64,000 nucleotides of DNA from Leucosporidium creatinivorum. Taxonomy: Eukaryota; Basidiomycota; Microbotryomycetes; Leucosporidiales; Leucosporidiaceae. The stretch is taken from positions 1,178,254 to 1,242,253 of the forward strand of contig BCKL01000006.1 in the NCBI GenBank assembly GCA_001600635.1. Direction: 5' to 3'. The position numbers were made by a program, and so were the translations under genes. Positions within the stretch are counted from its first letter, which is position 1. The number at the start of each line of letters is the position of its first letter. The notes under the pieces are model-generated. The model was given only the letters and a program-made list of their open reading frames with translations. It was not told where the DNA came from and made no database searches. Positions 1-11,199 of this stretch are shown here, in pieces.

Positions 1-2897
1 ATCAGGGGAGGAGGGAGAGCGAGGGGAGGAGGGAGAGCTTGGTGAGTTTCTCTCCCCTTCTGTCTGTTTGCGCTCGATGGAGTAGAGTAGGGAAAGCGAC
101 GAGGGAGAGGAGAAAGGAGGGAGAACGATCGCTAACCCACCCCGCACCGTCGAACAGTGGCGCCGCTCCTTCTCGGGCGACGAAGACCTCGACCCTTCTT
201 CCTCCGCCGACTTTACCCCCACCAAGAACTTCTCCTTCCCTCCTCAGCGCGCTTCTACTACCCTCTCCCTCAAATCCACCTCCCCCTCCTCCGACCTCGA
301 CCTAGGCGACGACCCCTCGGACCTGGGCGGTCCATACAGCGACAAATCCCTCTACGCCGAGCACTACGCCTCGAACGAGCGGCTCGCCCCCTCGGGCTCC
401 CACTCGGGAGGATGGCGCACCGAGTACCTCGGAGCCAGCGAGAAGGCGTTCCAGATGCAACGGCCTAGTATCGTTGCTCTGCCCGTTTATCCCTCGCCCT
501 CGGGCACGTTGGGCAGGAGTTGGAAACTCAAGGCGAGGAAGGTCGGGGTCAAGATGACGTGGGTGACGGTGCTGTGCAGTAATGCGGCTACTTGGTGGTA
601 CCTTAGTTTGAGGTATCAAGCCATGAGGGAGGTGGATGGCAAGATTCCGGGGGTGTTTGTTGGTGGGTGGGCATTCATCGTGTTGGAGACGTTGGTGGCT
701 ATTATCATGAGTACGTCTTCTCGCTTCTCCTTCTTTCTCTCGTCGAGCTCGAGGATGTAGCTGACGAGCGATGGTGATTGTCCGAACAGCCCTCACCTCA
801 CTCTGGTCGACCTTCTCGTACCGCACCTCGGGCTCGGATCCCAAGATGCGCCTCAGAGGGGACGCCAACCTCCCCGCCGTCGACATTTTCGTCGTCTCTT
901 CCGGTCAGACCGACCAGACGGTCTGTCCTCTCTCACCCCTGCTCCCTCTCCTCTCTTCTCCTCGCTGACCCTCTCCCCTCGCTCGCTCGCCCGCTCGCTC
1001 TCGCAGACCTTCGACTGCGCCGTCGCCGCCTCTTCAATGGACTACCCACCACACCGCTACCGCGTCATGGTCCTCGACCCCACCGGCTCCCTCACCCTCC
1101 AAAAGGACATCCTCGCGCACGCGAAATCCCAAGCCTGCCCTCATCTTTCTTACCATCGCCGAGCGCTGGGCGACGGGTCGGCGAGCAAGGCCAATAGTAT
1201 CAACTTTGGGATGATGGAGGCGATGAGCTTTGGAGTCAAGGGACCGGCCGAGTTTATTGCTGTGTTTGATGCCGATGTGAGTTTGGTCTCTCGTCTTCTT
1301 CTCTCGTTCTCGGCGAAGAAGCTGACGAGACGGAACGACGATAGATGATCCCCGAGAGGAACTACCTCCGCGCTATGCTCCCTTCCATCCTCGGAGAAGG
1401 CAAGGTCGGCCTTGTCAAGACTACTCACGGGCTCATCAACCTCCCTCAACGCCTCTCGCAAGCCGTCTCGACCCTCATGACCGCGGCCGAGACTCCTTCG
1501 TTCGTCTCTTGTCACTTCTCCTCTTCTCTCTCGCCTCACGCTGAGCTAATCTTTTCCGTGCATTGATACAGCGACTCCCGCTCGGGCTTCCTCCTCCGCC
1601 GCGCCGCCCTCGTCGAAATCGGCGGCTTCCCCTCGGATTCCTGGATCCAAGACGGCCAATGCGAGGCGCTCCTCCAGGGTCGCGGCTACAAGATCGCAGA
1701 AGTGGAGGAGGTCCTCCAGTGGTCCATGGCTAAGCCTACTTATGGTGCTCAAATCCACTCGATGATGGTCAATAGGCTGGGACCGCTGAGGACGGCGGCG
1801 AGGTTGGGATTCTTCTTGGCGGGAGGGAATGAAGTTCGGCTGGTGGTGAGTCGTACACGCTGTGAGGGTGCAGGAGCGTGAGCTGACCGACTTTGGACCT
1901 CGAACAGCCCTTCTGGTCCCGCGTCAAGGCCATCGGTCGCGCCATCTTGCCCATCCTCTCGGTCCTCGCTCTCCTCTTCTCAGCCGTCTACCCCTTCATG
2001 TTCTCCTTCGGCGGCGTGCGTCTCCTTCTTTCTTCCTATCTCACCACTTCCTCGCTAACCCTCGCTCTTCTACAGATCCTCGTCCTCACGCCCAACCTCT
2101 CGAATTTGAACCTCCTCCTCAAATCAGCGCTCGCGATGCTCCTCCTCAACCGCCTCCACGAATGGCTCTGGACCTGGTCCACCGGTCAACCCTCGCCTAG
2201 GCGCATCTTCCAATCCTGGATCTTCGCCTCCCCCTACCAAGGCGTCGCCCTCCTTCGCATGATGCTCCCCGTTTGGCTCGGTGGATATGCCCGTGGGAGC
2301 GATATCGATATCAATGCGGCGTCGGCGCAGGTCAGGCCCAGCTTTATGAAGAGGCTGGGATGGTTGACGATTGATCCCCATACGAATATCGCCGCTTCTT
2401 TCCTCGCTTCGGTCGGAGTGGCCATTTGGAGGGTCGTCAAAGATTACGAGCACGGCACGGTTGATGATCATCAGACGGCTCGTGAGTAGAGCTGATTTTT
2501 GCTCTCGTAGTAAGCGCTCGAGCTGACCTCTTACTTCGCTACAGTGACCATCCTCCTCACCTTCGGCTGGCCCTCGATGCTCTGGATCGACTTTGTCTTC
2601 GCCTCCATCGTCCCCTTGTGTGTCTCTTCTCTCTCCCCCTTCTACCCTCTTCATTCCGCTGACCTCTCTCTCACGCACAGCACCTGCCTCCTCTTCCCCT
2701 CCCGCCTCCTTACCGAGCCCCGCGAATCCTTCCTCATCCGCGACCACTACTCCTCGGTCGCCCGCCCCAAGCAACCCTTCAAGATGGCCATGCCCTTCAA
2801 GGTGCACCGTGGACCCGAGTTCCTCGTCGGCTTCTTGCTCGTCGGATGGGCCATCGCTTGTGTCGTGATTGGCGAGTTCACCGATGTGCTCGCTTAG
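1..2897 (+). CDS. GT2 membrane glycosyltransferase, cellulose-synthase-like (5' partial)
   Basis: Processive-type glycosyltransferase of the GT2/cellulose-synthase-like fold, probably making a cell-wall or capsule polysaccharide at the plasma membrane; the sugar is not predictable. The gene enters from the left edge. Exons join across introns at 42-156 and 711-789 and about seven more, most with CTGAC/CTAAC branch sites. In order: a charged Ser-rich N-terminus, two TM segments (near 560-620 and 660-705), a GT-A core with MDYPPHRYRVMVLDP, a DXD site in AVFDADM (metal/UDP binding), SDSWIQDGQCEALLQGRGYK where the acceptor/ED region would lie, then at least four C-terminal TM segments ending GEFTDVLA. 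I see no QxxRW motif, so polymer synthesis is an inference from the fold. It converges on the She4 gene, with 190 bp between the stops. Confidence 0.82.
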
Positions 2898-3087
2898 CTT
2901 TCTGTCTTAGATCTTGTAGCCTTCCTTTTCACTTCTGTCTGTAGCCCTTTCCACTCCCCTCGCATTACCTATAATCGACTGCACTGCATGTGCGAGTTCC
3001 TCGTTCTCGTTCGGATGTTCACCGAGAGCGCTCAACTCGGCGAAGGCAAGGTCCGAGATCGAATTGGTGAGCAGAACCAGCTGCAGT

Positions 3088-5217
3088 CTATTCCATCGTA
3101 CCAAGAGCCTCCTTGGCCACCTCTCTAAGCTCAGCGACCTTCTCCTTCCCCTCCACCGCCTCCTTCAGCACCTTTCTCACTCCCGCCTCCTCCACCCCCT
3201 TCCTCCCCCTCTCCTTCCACGCCTCATCGTTCGCCGCTCCCACACCATTCGCCACCGACCTCAAGACATCGTATGCTCGATGTCTCAGTCCTTCTTGATC
3301 CTCCTCGGCGACGAGAGCGAGGAGGATCTCCAATCCTCGAGGGTAGAGCGCGAGGGTGAGGGCGAGAGTCGGCTCCATAGCGAGAGAGGTGAGAGCCCCT
3401 GAGGCTGCTAGTCGAGTTTGAAGGTCGGGAGAAGAGGCGAGGGCGATGATGAGGTGAAGATGGGAGGTCGGTGAAGGAGCAGCGTCGGTGGGTCGAGGGT
3501 TTGATGGGAAGGGAGTAGCGGCGTAGTGCTCGAAGCCGGGTTGCGAGGCGACGAGATTGCACATGAGCTCTGTGGCTGCTCGTCGGACCATCGTGTTGCT
3601 GCTCAGCATCAGCTCCTCGACGATAGCGAGCAGCTTGCGCCCTCCTCCTGCCGAGTCGTCCGAGCTCGGCTTGAGCTTGACGCCGGCTACCACCGCGGCG
3701 TCGAGACTGGCGATGTTGGTGAGCGCCATGAGGCACTCGAATTTGACGAGGAGGCCGGTCCCGCCGCCGCCAAAGTCCTCCTCGTTAGCTACGGCGAGCG
3801 GAAGGGTGAGGGCGTTGATGCCTTCGGCGAGGAGAGGGGAGGAGGCTGATGGACCGAGAACGAAAAGCGGGTTGGTGGTGATGAGGAGCTTAGCGAGGGC
3901 TTGGACGGCGAAGACGTCTTCGGTAGGGTTGAAGGGTGTGGGAATCTGGCGGACGAGGGTGAGGGCGAAGCGAGCGATGCCGCCTTGCAGCAGGGTGCCG
4001 CGAAGGGTGGTGGGAGTGACGAGGGAGAGCGTGATACGGGCGGCAAGTCGGCGGCATGCGAGTGATGGGGAAAGGCAGAGCTGTCGCAGAGTGGGAAGAG
4101 GCAAGTGCGAGACGATAAGGGAGACTCGAGTCGTGACGGAGGAAGTGAGCTCGGGCTTGGGCGGCGTGGCGGTCTTCTGCTTTGCTGATGCGAAGGCCTT
4201 GAGCCGGTTGATCTGCGCTGCCTCTCCTTTGGCGTCGACCGGTGGTGGGAAAGCGGTGAGATGGTCGAGCAGGGTTGCGACGGCGAAATCGAGGGGACTC
4301 GATGAGGTCGGGGGAGTGGTGGCTGGAAGGAGGCTGAGGAGCGCGTCGAGGAGTGGTCCCGTAGCGATCGCTGGTTTGATGGTGGGCGAAGACACGAGAG
4401 TGAGGTAGGCCATGCCTTCGAGGCAGGCGAGGAGGGTTTGAGTCGTGCTCGGCTCGAGGGTGATGGTCGCCTTCTCCTTAGTCGACGGCGCAAAGGAGGT
4501 GAAGAGCTTGACGAAAAGTACAGCGAGCTGGGGAAGGGTCCACTTCGATGGCAGCTCCTTTGTCTCCGAACCCTCCGCCGAGCCTCCCTCTTCTGGCTTC
4601 TCGGTGCCGAGGCGGAGTTTGACGATCCCCACCGCTGCCAGCGCCGTGATCTGGACCTCCTTCTCCAGCACATCTTGACTCGGTTCTCCCACCACACTCT
4701 CCAGCCATGGCACAGCCGACGCTCGAATCTGTGCACGAAGAGCGCTCTGACCGGCTGCGAGCGACAGCAGCTCGACGAGCGCGAGCCGCTCTCCTCCCTT
4801 GCCCGACTTGGATGCCGTGGGGCTCGTGATGTATTCGACTGCCTCCTCGAGGTTCTTCCGGACGGCGCCCTCCTTGAGATAGCTGACGGCGAGGGAAGGA
4901 GCGACTTGGAGGACAGCGCTGAGCGTGGAGAGGCCGACGACGAGGTCGGTCGAATCGGTACCAGCTAGGCGATCCTCTACAGCTGTTCGGAGCGAGTCGA
5001 GCGTAGACTTGGTCGGTGAGGGGGTGAGAGCGCGGGCGAGGAGGACGAGGGCGAGGGTGCGTTCTGAAGGGGCCGAGGCGGGCGTGAGGGCGGGAAGGAT
5101 GAGCTGGAGGTCGTCCTTGTTGAGCGAGAGAGGTGCAGAGCGTGCTAGGATCGCCTTGAGCTGCTCCTCCAAGCTGCTACCGTCGCTGCTGCTCGTCGTT
5201 GGCGCTGTTGAGCTCAT
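3088..5217 (-). CDS. UCS-domain myosin chaperone (She4/UNC-45/Cro1 family)
   Basis: Single-exon gene of ~709 residues. UCS proteins fold and protect myosin motor heads and so support actin-based transport, endocytosis and cytokinesis. The evidence is an almost wholly alpha-helical, Leu/Ala-rich armadillo-like sequence and a C-terminal block with MVRRAATELMCNLVAS, which is the most conserved UCS stretch. It lacks an N-terminal TPR, as in fungal She4/Rng3 rather than animal UNC-45. The reading frame stays open 30 nt upstream, but the first ATG is at 5217 (MSSTAPTTSSS). A 3' splice-like CTACAG ends 14 nt before it and a GTGAGT lies near 5368, so a 5'UTR intron is likely. UNC-45 central-domain proteins share the fold, but She4-like is the best reading. 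Confidence 0.85.
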   Translation of the reverse strand: MSSTAPTTSSSDGSSLEEQLKAILARSAPLSLNKDDLQLILPALTPASAPSERTLALVLLARALTPSPTKSTLDSLRTAVEDRLAGTDSTDLVVGLSTLSAVLQVAPSLAVSYLKEGAVRKNLEEAVEYITSPTASKSGKGGERLALVELLSLAAGQSALRAQIRASAVPWLESVVGEPSQDVLEKEVQITALAAVGIVKLRLGTEKPEEGGSAEGSETKELPSKWTLPQLAVLFVKLFTSFAPSTKEKATITLEPSTTQTLLACLEGMAYLTLVSSPTIKPAIATGPLLDALLSLLPATTPPTSSSPLDFAVATLLDHLTAFPPPVDAKGEAAQINRLKAFASAKQKTATPPKPELTSSVTTRVSLIVSHLPLPTLRQLCLSPSLACRRLAARITLSLVTPTTLRGTLLQGGIARFALTLVRQIPTPFNPTEDVFAVQALAKLLITTNPLFVLGPSASSPLLAEGINALTLPLAVANEEDFGGGGTGLLVKFECLMALTNIASLDAAVVAGVKLKPSSDDSAGGGRKLLAIVEELMLSSNTMVRRAATELMCNLVASQPGFEHYAATPFPSNPRPTDAAPSPTSHLHLIIALASSPDLQTRLAASGALTSLAMEPTLALTLALYPRGLEILLALVAEEDQEGLRHRAYDVLRSVANGVGAANDEAWKERGRKGVEEAGVRKVLKEAVEGKEKVAELREVAKEALGTME

Positions 5218-5853
5218 CTCGCGGTCTGTAGGTTGAATAGCGGTCAATGTGAGCTACAGCTGTAAGACCCGCGTGCCTTCTCCCCAGCAGCTGGCTCTCG
5301 AGCTCCCTCGAAAGGCCGTGAGGAGCTGAAGCCAGCGCTCAGGCCTGAGAGAGGTCGCGATTGACTCACTTTGGTGCAGAGGCAGGAGTTCCGAGAGCAG
5401 CAGACAGTCTGTAGGGTATCAAAGAGCTTTCCTCCAAGCTGCTGTAGCCGAGTCGACGGAACGAGCGAATAGTAGCAGACGAAGAAGCGACGTGAGCAGC
5501 TCGACCACCTTCTGTGGCTGTCGATGCCGCTGTTGGGGGCTGAGCCAGCTGAAGAGCAGCCGTAGGATCATATAGGAGCATTGATGTAGCCTTGCATGCT
5601 CTGCGAGCCATCAGAGCCGAGCTACCCCTATCGTTCCAGCGCCGAGCCGAGCCGACTTCGCGCGGCGACTTCGGCTACAGAGAACGAGTGCGGGATGTCC
5701 GCCGTAAGAAGACTGGCCGATCACGTGAAGACAACTTCCACGAAAGGAAGCCAAGCAAAGAGATCACCACGCGACGAAGGCTGAAAGGGCCGCCGGCGGA
5801 GACGGCAACCTCTCTTTACCTCCTATATCTCGCTCGTCTCACATCTCGACTAG
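5218..5853. promoter_or_regulatory. Divergent promoter/5' leader region between She4 and the MATE-like gene
   Basis: Intergenic stretch of ~640 bp with genes leaving in both directions. On the minus strand, a GTGAGT near 5368 and a TTGAC branch plus CTACAG at about 5231 outline a probable leader intron for the She4 gene. An 81-codon minus-strand ORF (5611-5366) ends exactly at that donor. No acceptor I tried joins it in frame to the She4 ATG, so I treat it as leader sequence or an upstream ORF rather than a coding exon. No TATA box or clear terminator was recognised. Confidence 0.4.
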
Positions 5854-8112
5854 ATGGAATCGCCTGATACGAAACGGGACAGCGACTTGCCGTCGCCAAG
5901 TAACTCTGCAAAGGACTTCCCTCGCTTGGAGCCCACCGCCGAGCTGCGCGATTCGCTGCACAAGAACGGCGGGCTCTCTTCTTCGTCTGCGCCATGGTAC
6001 TCTCGCCGAACGTGAGTTCCGAGCTGCCAAAGTATGGTGAGCGGTGCTGACCTGTACTGTAAGACGCAGCTACCCCGGCGCCCTCCTGTTCAATTTTGGA
6101 GTCTTTCTTCTTCCCGCCGTCTATGGAACGCTCTCCAAGCTCTGGATTGCCAACATCGACTCCTCGCTCGTAGTCACTACCGATACGTACACCTGTGAGC
6201 ATCTCTCTGTCTTGCGGAACCCTACGCGGGAGAAGATGACCTGCGGCTGACTCGGCGATTCGTAGACGTGGGCATCATCGTCGAGTGCTTCAACGAGGGC
6301 TTACCTCGAGCTGCTTGGTGAGTAAGCGATCTATTTTCGACCTCTATCTGACTCGTTGCCATTGCACAGGTCCACCATCGCCAATTACTCGACCAACTCG
6401 CTCGCTCGGCGAATCAGTCTGACCCGCACGCTCATCATCGTCCAGGCCATCATCGGCCTCGTCCTCTCACTCGCCTTCATCGGAGCAGCAGATCAATTCG
6501 TCTCCAACTTCTTCCCCGGTCCTGTACAGGCCGTCTCGGTGCGCTACGTTCGAATCTCGGCGTTCGGTAGCTGCCTCGCAAGCACGGTTGAGATCGCTGT
6601 GAGCGGAGGAACACGGGCGCTCGACAAACCAGAGTAAGTCGCTCACCACCTGATGACCGACGCGAGCTCATAGCTGACACTATCCCGTTCAGCGTTCCCC
6701 TCGCCATCTCGGTTGTCAAAACCCTTCTGCAGATCATCCTTGAGCTTATCTTCATCTCGACGGTGCACGTCGGGGGCGTTCGGCCTACCATTGAGAAACA
6801 AGCGTGGATTCGACTTGTTTGCGAGTGATTGGCCAACTTCCTTCGCCTTAGCCGGAGCTGACCGCTCCCCTCTGCGCAGCCTCGGCGGAGGTTGCGTGGG
6901 ACTCGTCTACTTCGTCTTCCTCGCTCGTCGGATGCTTCGCGACTCGAAATTACCCATCGAAGACGTCAAACCCTCCTTGTCGTCCCTCAAGATTCTTCTA
7001 CGACCTGGCGCCTCGACTTTCACCGAGAGCGCCGTTCGTAACGCCATCTAGTGAGCTCTTCGCACACCTTCCTACGAATATGAGCTCACCTGAGCCGTTC
7101 GTACTCTCTTCCTGGTACACACCGTGATTCTCCAAGGGCAGGCTTATGCTACTGGTGAGCTTCTCGCCTGCAAGCTCTCGGCCCCGAGCTGAACCTGTCT
7201 CTCGCAGCCTGGGGAGTCTTCAACACCATTCGGTGGGGTCTGATCAGTAGGCTCCGTTCTTCAGTGCTCTAGACTAGCTTTTGACAAGTTGCACAATGCA
7301 GTGGTCCCTGTACAAGCCCTCGAAGCCACCTCGAACGTCTTCGTCGGCCATCAATGGGGGCGCTTCCAGCGTCTCCGACTGGACACAAAGCACCTACCCG
7401 CTTCTTGGAGAGACGCCTTCTGTACGTCTTCTATCGAGCTTCAGCAAACGAAGATGCCTGACACCCTCTCCTCAGTCGTCACCAAGCCTGCTCTCGTCTC
7501 GGCTGCCATTGCGCTCGCCATCGAGGTGCCCATGTGCCTCATCCTCTCCTTCGCCGCCGTCAAACCCTTTGCAAGGTATCTTGGCGGTAGCTCGGAGGTC
7601 GCAGCCATAACCGAGCACATGTGGAAGACGATTGACTGGGTTCGGCGTTCGCTGCTGCTCGATTTCGCATGTAAGGCGCTGACATTTCGCCCTTACGCTG
7701 CAGTGCTACATCCTCTACGCCGTCTCTACATGCTTCGCGACTGTTCTTCTAGCTACCAAGCCATCATGGTGCGTCTCTCACTTCCCTTCCTTCCTGCTCC
7801 GACCCGAGCTGATCGTTTCCCTCGCCAAAAGGTACCTCGGTCAATCCCTCATCGCCAACCTCGGCTACTGCCTTCCCTGGGCGATTGTTCTCTCTCAGAT
7901 CAAGGTCACCGAGGGGTCGGCATGGACCTATCACGCCCTCGTCTTTGTGAGTTGCGCTGGCGGCGAGTAGCTGCGCCGAGAGCAAGCTCGCGAGCGAGTA
8001 AGCTGACGATTTGCTACGTACGCAGGGAGGTAGCATGGTGGTTTCCTTCATCGTAATTCTTGTCGTCAACAGCGTCTGGGCGCTGCGTCTCCGCGCAGGG
8101 AGGCTCGATTGA
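5854..8112 (+). CDS. MATE-like multidrug/organic-cation efflux transporter
   Basis: Polytopic membrane protein in about eleven exons, resembling the fungal MATE-like group of drug/cation antiporters. It starts [17 protein letters not shown] at 5854. Readable hallmarks, in order, are [19 protein letters not shown] (TM1), the run [19 protein letters not shown] after splicing, [97 protein letters not shown] and a C-terminal [20 protein letters not shown]. The [11 protein letters not shown] block is the best family signature. Most introns are short and standard. The junction around 7052-7110 has no clean in-frame acceptor and may be misread. The last three exons, 7500-8112, carry the C-terminal TM pair. 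Confidence 0.7.
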
Positions 8113-8486
8113 GCAGGTCTTTGGCAAAGGCAGAGTCAGTTTAGACATTCTACTTCTCCCTTTCCTTTATATCAGACCCTGTGCTAGGAAGGCGGCAGGC
8201 AGCGCATGCGCTGACCTTTAGCTATTGCGAGGCGAAGTGCGAGCGAAGGAACGCCGAGCTGATCGCCTGTAGAGAACGTGAGGGCGGGAGAGGGCTCAGG
8301 CGCTCGGCGAGCGCCGGCGAGCTTTCACCGAGACTTCGCCATTGGCTCTAGGGGGGTGCAGATGAAGGTGGTGTGATGCAGCGAAGATCTGTATTTGAAA
8401 TACACGAATCCGACATGAACCTATCCCACTGCAGCTCCCCCCTTGGAGAGTCGTCGAGGAGGCGACCACTGCCAGCGGCCCTCGGA
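8113..8486. other. Convergent intergenic spacer
   Basis: Spacer of 374 bp between the MATE-like stop and the MYND gene stop. It holds GC-rich sequence with repeated GCGCCGAGC-like words but no coding ORF, RNA gene or repeat that I could support. Both 3'UTRs should lie here. Confidence 0.4.
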
Positions 8487-9366
8487 TTAGGCGACGCGTA
8501 ATCTGCGCATCACCTGTTGACAGATTTGAAAAGCTTCTAGCACTTGCGCGTCCTCTTGTTTGTCCTCAAACAAGTTGTCGAGCCTGTCGAACGCTCGCTG
8601 GGCATATTCGACGCAGACAGCGGTGGGAAGGTCGGGATTGGAGACGATGGATGCGCGACCGTGTATGTGCTGAGCACCGAGAGTGAAGAGGATCGTAGCA
8701 AGCTGCAGGGCAGTGCTGCGCTGCCCAATTGCGAGGGAGCTCTTGCTGAGGTAACCCTCGACGAAGGCGAGCTCGGCGAAGATGGCGAGGTCGACTCTCG
8801 GGCCCTTCAAGGAGGATGAGGGGCAGTCGAGAATAAGGAGGGTTGTCCTAACTTTCCAAGTCTCCTCCAGGGATGCCGTGTAGTGCTGTACATCCTCCTA
8901 TCGACTGGGAAGGGTCAGCGTCGGTCGCGGGGCACTAGTAGTTGGCTCGGAGCTACCTTTCTGAGCGGCTCGCGTAGCTTATTTCGCGGCCCTCGTCTGA
9001 GCAACGAGCGTTCTACACACTCCGGAGAGTCGTCAGCATGCTTTCGAGTAGCCAAAGCGCGTGCAGCCGGCAGAACTCACCGTCGTCTTCGTGCGAAAGC
9101 AGCCAGGCCGCTTCGTCGTCGGTGAGCGGCGGCTGCTCAAAGTGCTCCTTTCCACAGAGGTGCTTGTGCGTGACCCAAAGCTGTAGTGCAGCAGCGAGCG
9201 AAATCAGCGAAAGATGCACTCGACGGCTGCACCGCTCTCTTCGTCTCCCAGGACTAACCAGCTTCTGATGCTCTGGACTGCAGAAGAAGAGCTTCTTGCA
9301 CGCCGAGCAGGTCTTGGTGGTAGGTGTGCCACACACTACACACTCCTTGTCCTTGAATGCTTCCAT
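8487..9366 (-). CDS. MYND-type zinc-finger protein (pair 1, MEAF type)
   Basis: Protein of about 190 residues starting MEAFKDKECVVCG at 9366. Residues ~8-50 form a MYND finger: CxxC, then CSACKKLFFCSPEHQK, then H and C in THKHLCGK, a protein-interaction zinc-binding module. The first exon (9366-9259) encodes most of the finger. The first intron uses a GTTAGT donor and a CTACAG acceptor, and the second exon begins at 9180. Later exons give KEDVQHYTASLEETWKV and a helical tail ending QVMRRLRVA. The tail matches no domain I know. It is transcribed away from the next MYND gene across a 112-bp gap. The finger, first intron and promoter recur almost unchanged, inverted, at 30294. Its role may be regulatory, but this is unproven. 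Confidence 0.75.
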
Positions 9367-9478
9367 CCCGAGTCGAAGTTGAGCAGACGAGGTGAAGCGC
9401 AAGAGGGCAAGGGAGCGAGCGAGCGATTTCGTCTCTCTCCCTTCTTCCTCTCGCTCGTCTCTCGACTCGACTACAGGA
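9367..9478. promoter_or_regulatory. Bidirectional promoter of MYND pair 1
   Basis: Only 112 bp separate the two divergent ATGs. The reverse complement of 30183-30293 aligns to it with about ten differences by eye, so the promoter was duplicated with the gene pair. It contains a pyrimidine-rich run on the plus strand before the 9479 ATG and a purine-rich run toward 9366. ACTACAGGA directly before the plus ATG resembles a 3' splice site, so a leader intron is possible. No classical TATA box is visible. Confidence 0.6.
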
Positions 9479-10467
9479 ATGGCGACTGCTACAAGGGAGT
9501 GCGCTGTCTGTCCTGCTACAACCGATCTCAAGGCCTGCTCTAGGTGTAAAACGGCCTATTACTGCTCTACAGAACACGCCAAGCTGGTGAGTCTGAGCTC
9601 GGCCCTTTGTTCGCCCCGAGGAGAAGCTCCTCTCTTCCCCCACTCTGCACTCCGCTCACCTGCTCGTCTAATCTGCTACAGCTCTGGCCTCTACACAAGA
9701 AGTACTGTGCTTCAGGTGTTGAGCCGTGGTTCGAGGAGCCGCTGTCGGCCGACGAGCTCGAGGCGATCCGTTGTCTAGACGAAGGTTTGTTCTCGGCTAT
9801 TCTGTAGCCTTCTAAAACTGTCCTGATTGATCTTACTCGTCGTGAACATTGCGCAGAGATCGATGATGAGCCGGGTGTAGTCAACCTCAAGCGGCTCGTC
9901 CAGCAGCGATTTCATTCGTGGCCCGAGGTGAGCTTATACGCCGAGCATCTTACAGACGTCTCGCGCTGACCAATCGGGTTGTTCAGGATATTTCGTCGTT
10001 CCCTGATCTTACTCGAGCGAGCTGTACCGAGCGCATAGTCCACTGGATGCGCACCATGATTCGTCAAGTGCTCGGCAACGTCAGCGTTCAACCATCCGCC
10101 GCCGCAACTGGCAGGCTTCCCTGTCGCCCGTTCACAACCATCGGGAAGATTAAGCCTCTTTGATGGACTTGGTCTTGCGTTGAGTTACCACCCCGGTTGG
10201 CCATGGAGTGCAGAAGCCGACGCACGCCGCCGAAACTTTCTCGTCCACTTCGCCATCTTCGATTATCTCGCGACGCAAATCTCGCGTACTTCGACAGCAT
10301 CACGGGATAGCTCCAGGGACGATGAGGAGCGGTTCATGGAGCTTGCGGTGGTCAGGCTGGAGAAGCTGGCAGAGGAGCATTCGCTGGGCGACGACGCTGC
10401 GGAGTCAGCGTTGAGGCTCATCTTGCGGGCCGCTCGTAGTTTACTAGAGTCTTCTCGAATGCTGTAG
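9479..10467 (+). CDS. MYND-type zinc-finger protein (pair 1, MATA type; frame break in tail)
   Basis: Starts MATATRECAVCPATTDLKAC at 9479. The MYND finger is CxxC, CSRCKTAYYCSTEHAK, and after the first intron LWPLHKKYC. Further exons give the tail EEPLSADELEAIRCLDE and WPEDISSFPDLTRAS. After about 10070 the protein-like reading moves to the +1 frame (RLSLFDGLGLALSYHPGWPW through a helical C-terminus ending LLESSRML, stop 10467), whereas the original frame stops at 10163. A 1-nt indel or an intron from about 10023 (GTACCG donor) to an acceptor near 10113 could explain this, but no good branch site is seen. The finger exon and first intron are near-identical to the gene starting at 30182, and the tails differ. 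Function unknown; possibly decaying. Confidence 0.65.
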
Positions 10468-10632
10468 GCTTGTAGCGCAACAAAGGTGCCCCACACGGTA
10501 GTGTGAGATGCCAGCGAGGCCCCGCCGAGTCGCCGAGCTTGCGAGGTCAAGAGAGGATGAGGCTCGAGTTAGCCCAGGGAGCCACTCAGCTGCTATACAT
10601 TCGTACACCAGTGAAGAACCTCGTGAACACCC

Positions 10633-11199
10633 CTATCTCTGCCACATCGACGCGCCCCCTCGTTTCCTCTTCACCTCCTCGCACACCGCGCCAGCGCCGA
10701 GCTCCTTCGTGATCTTGTCGTAGCTTGTGAAGGGGTACGATTCTCGCACGACAAGAGACTTGATGGCGAGTGTCATGCAGTCGGGCTCGCTTCGATGTGA
10801 AGAAGAGGATCGAAAGTCAGTCTCGGCGAAAGCGGAGATGAAGAATCACCGAGCAGCGCCGAGCAGCGCAGCCACGACTCACGTATTGGAGGTGCAGCGA
10901 ACCGAGTGGCAGAAGTTGAGCTGTTCAATGGTCGTTCCGTCCTCCAGGGTGAAGGGGATGCACTGGTCGTTCTCCCAGTAGAGGATCCCTCCGTCCGAGT
11001 AAGAGGCGATGGCGATCTGTAGGAGAGCTAGAGGTAAGTAGGGTGTACACAGCGGCTCAAAGAGTGTGTACAGAGATCTCACAGTATTGCTGTAGTGCGA
11101 GCAGTAGTCGTGCAGCTCCTTGAACGTCTCGGCGGCGATTCGGCGAGCCAGGAAAAGAGCGAAGATGAGGACCGAGAGAGTCGTGAGAAGCCGCTTCAT
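10633..11199 (-). CDS. Small secreted protein, unknown function
   Basis: Starts MKRLLTTLSVLIFALFLARR at 11199, a clear signal peptide with a hydrophobic core at residues ~4-18. The mature part after splicing contains LHDYCSHYSNT, YSDGGILYWENDQCIPFTL, NFCHSVRCTS, PDCMTLAIKS and a basic C-terminus ending GGASMWQR (stop 10633). Five cysteines in ~125 residues suggest disulfide bonding. Two introns (GTGAGA donor with CTACAG acceptor; GTGAGT donor with CTGAC branch and GAAG acceptor) keep the frame open. I do not recognise the family. It could be a cell-wall-associated or effector-like protein, but nothing in the sequence decides that. Confidence 0.5.

Noticed and set aside
3557-4736. Long ORFs on both strands inside the She4 gene
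   Set aside because: Frame shadows of a GC-rich coding region; the composition is Arg/Ser-biased and no domain is visible.
5366-5611. 81-codon minus ORF (MARRACKATSMLLYDP) as first coding exon of She4
   Set aside because: Ends at a good GTGAGT donor, but no acceptor joins it in frame to the She4 ATG; better explained as leader or upstream ORF.
10879-11199. Single 106-codon ORF as the whole secreted-protein gene
   Set aside because: It reads through one intron (GTGAGA...CTACAG) and runs into a second donor; splicing gives a longer Cys-containing protein ending at 10633.
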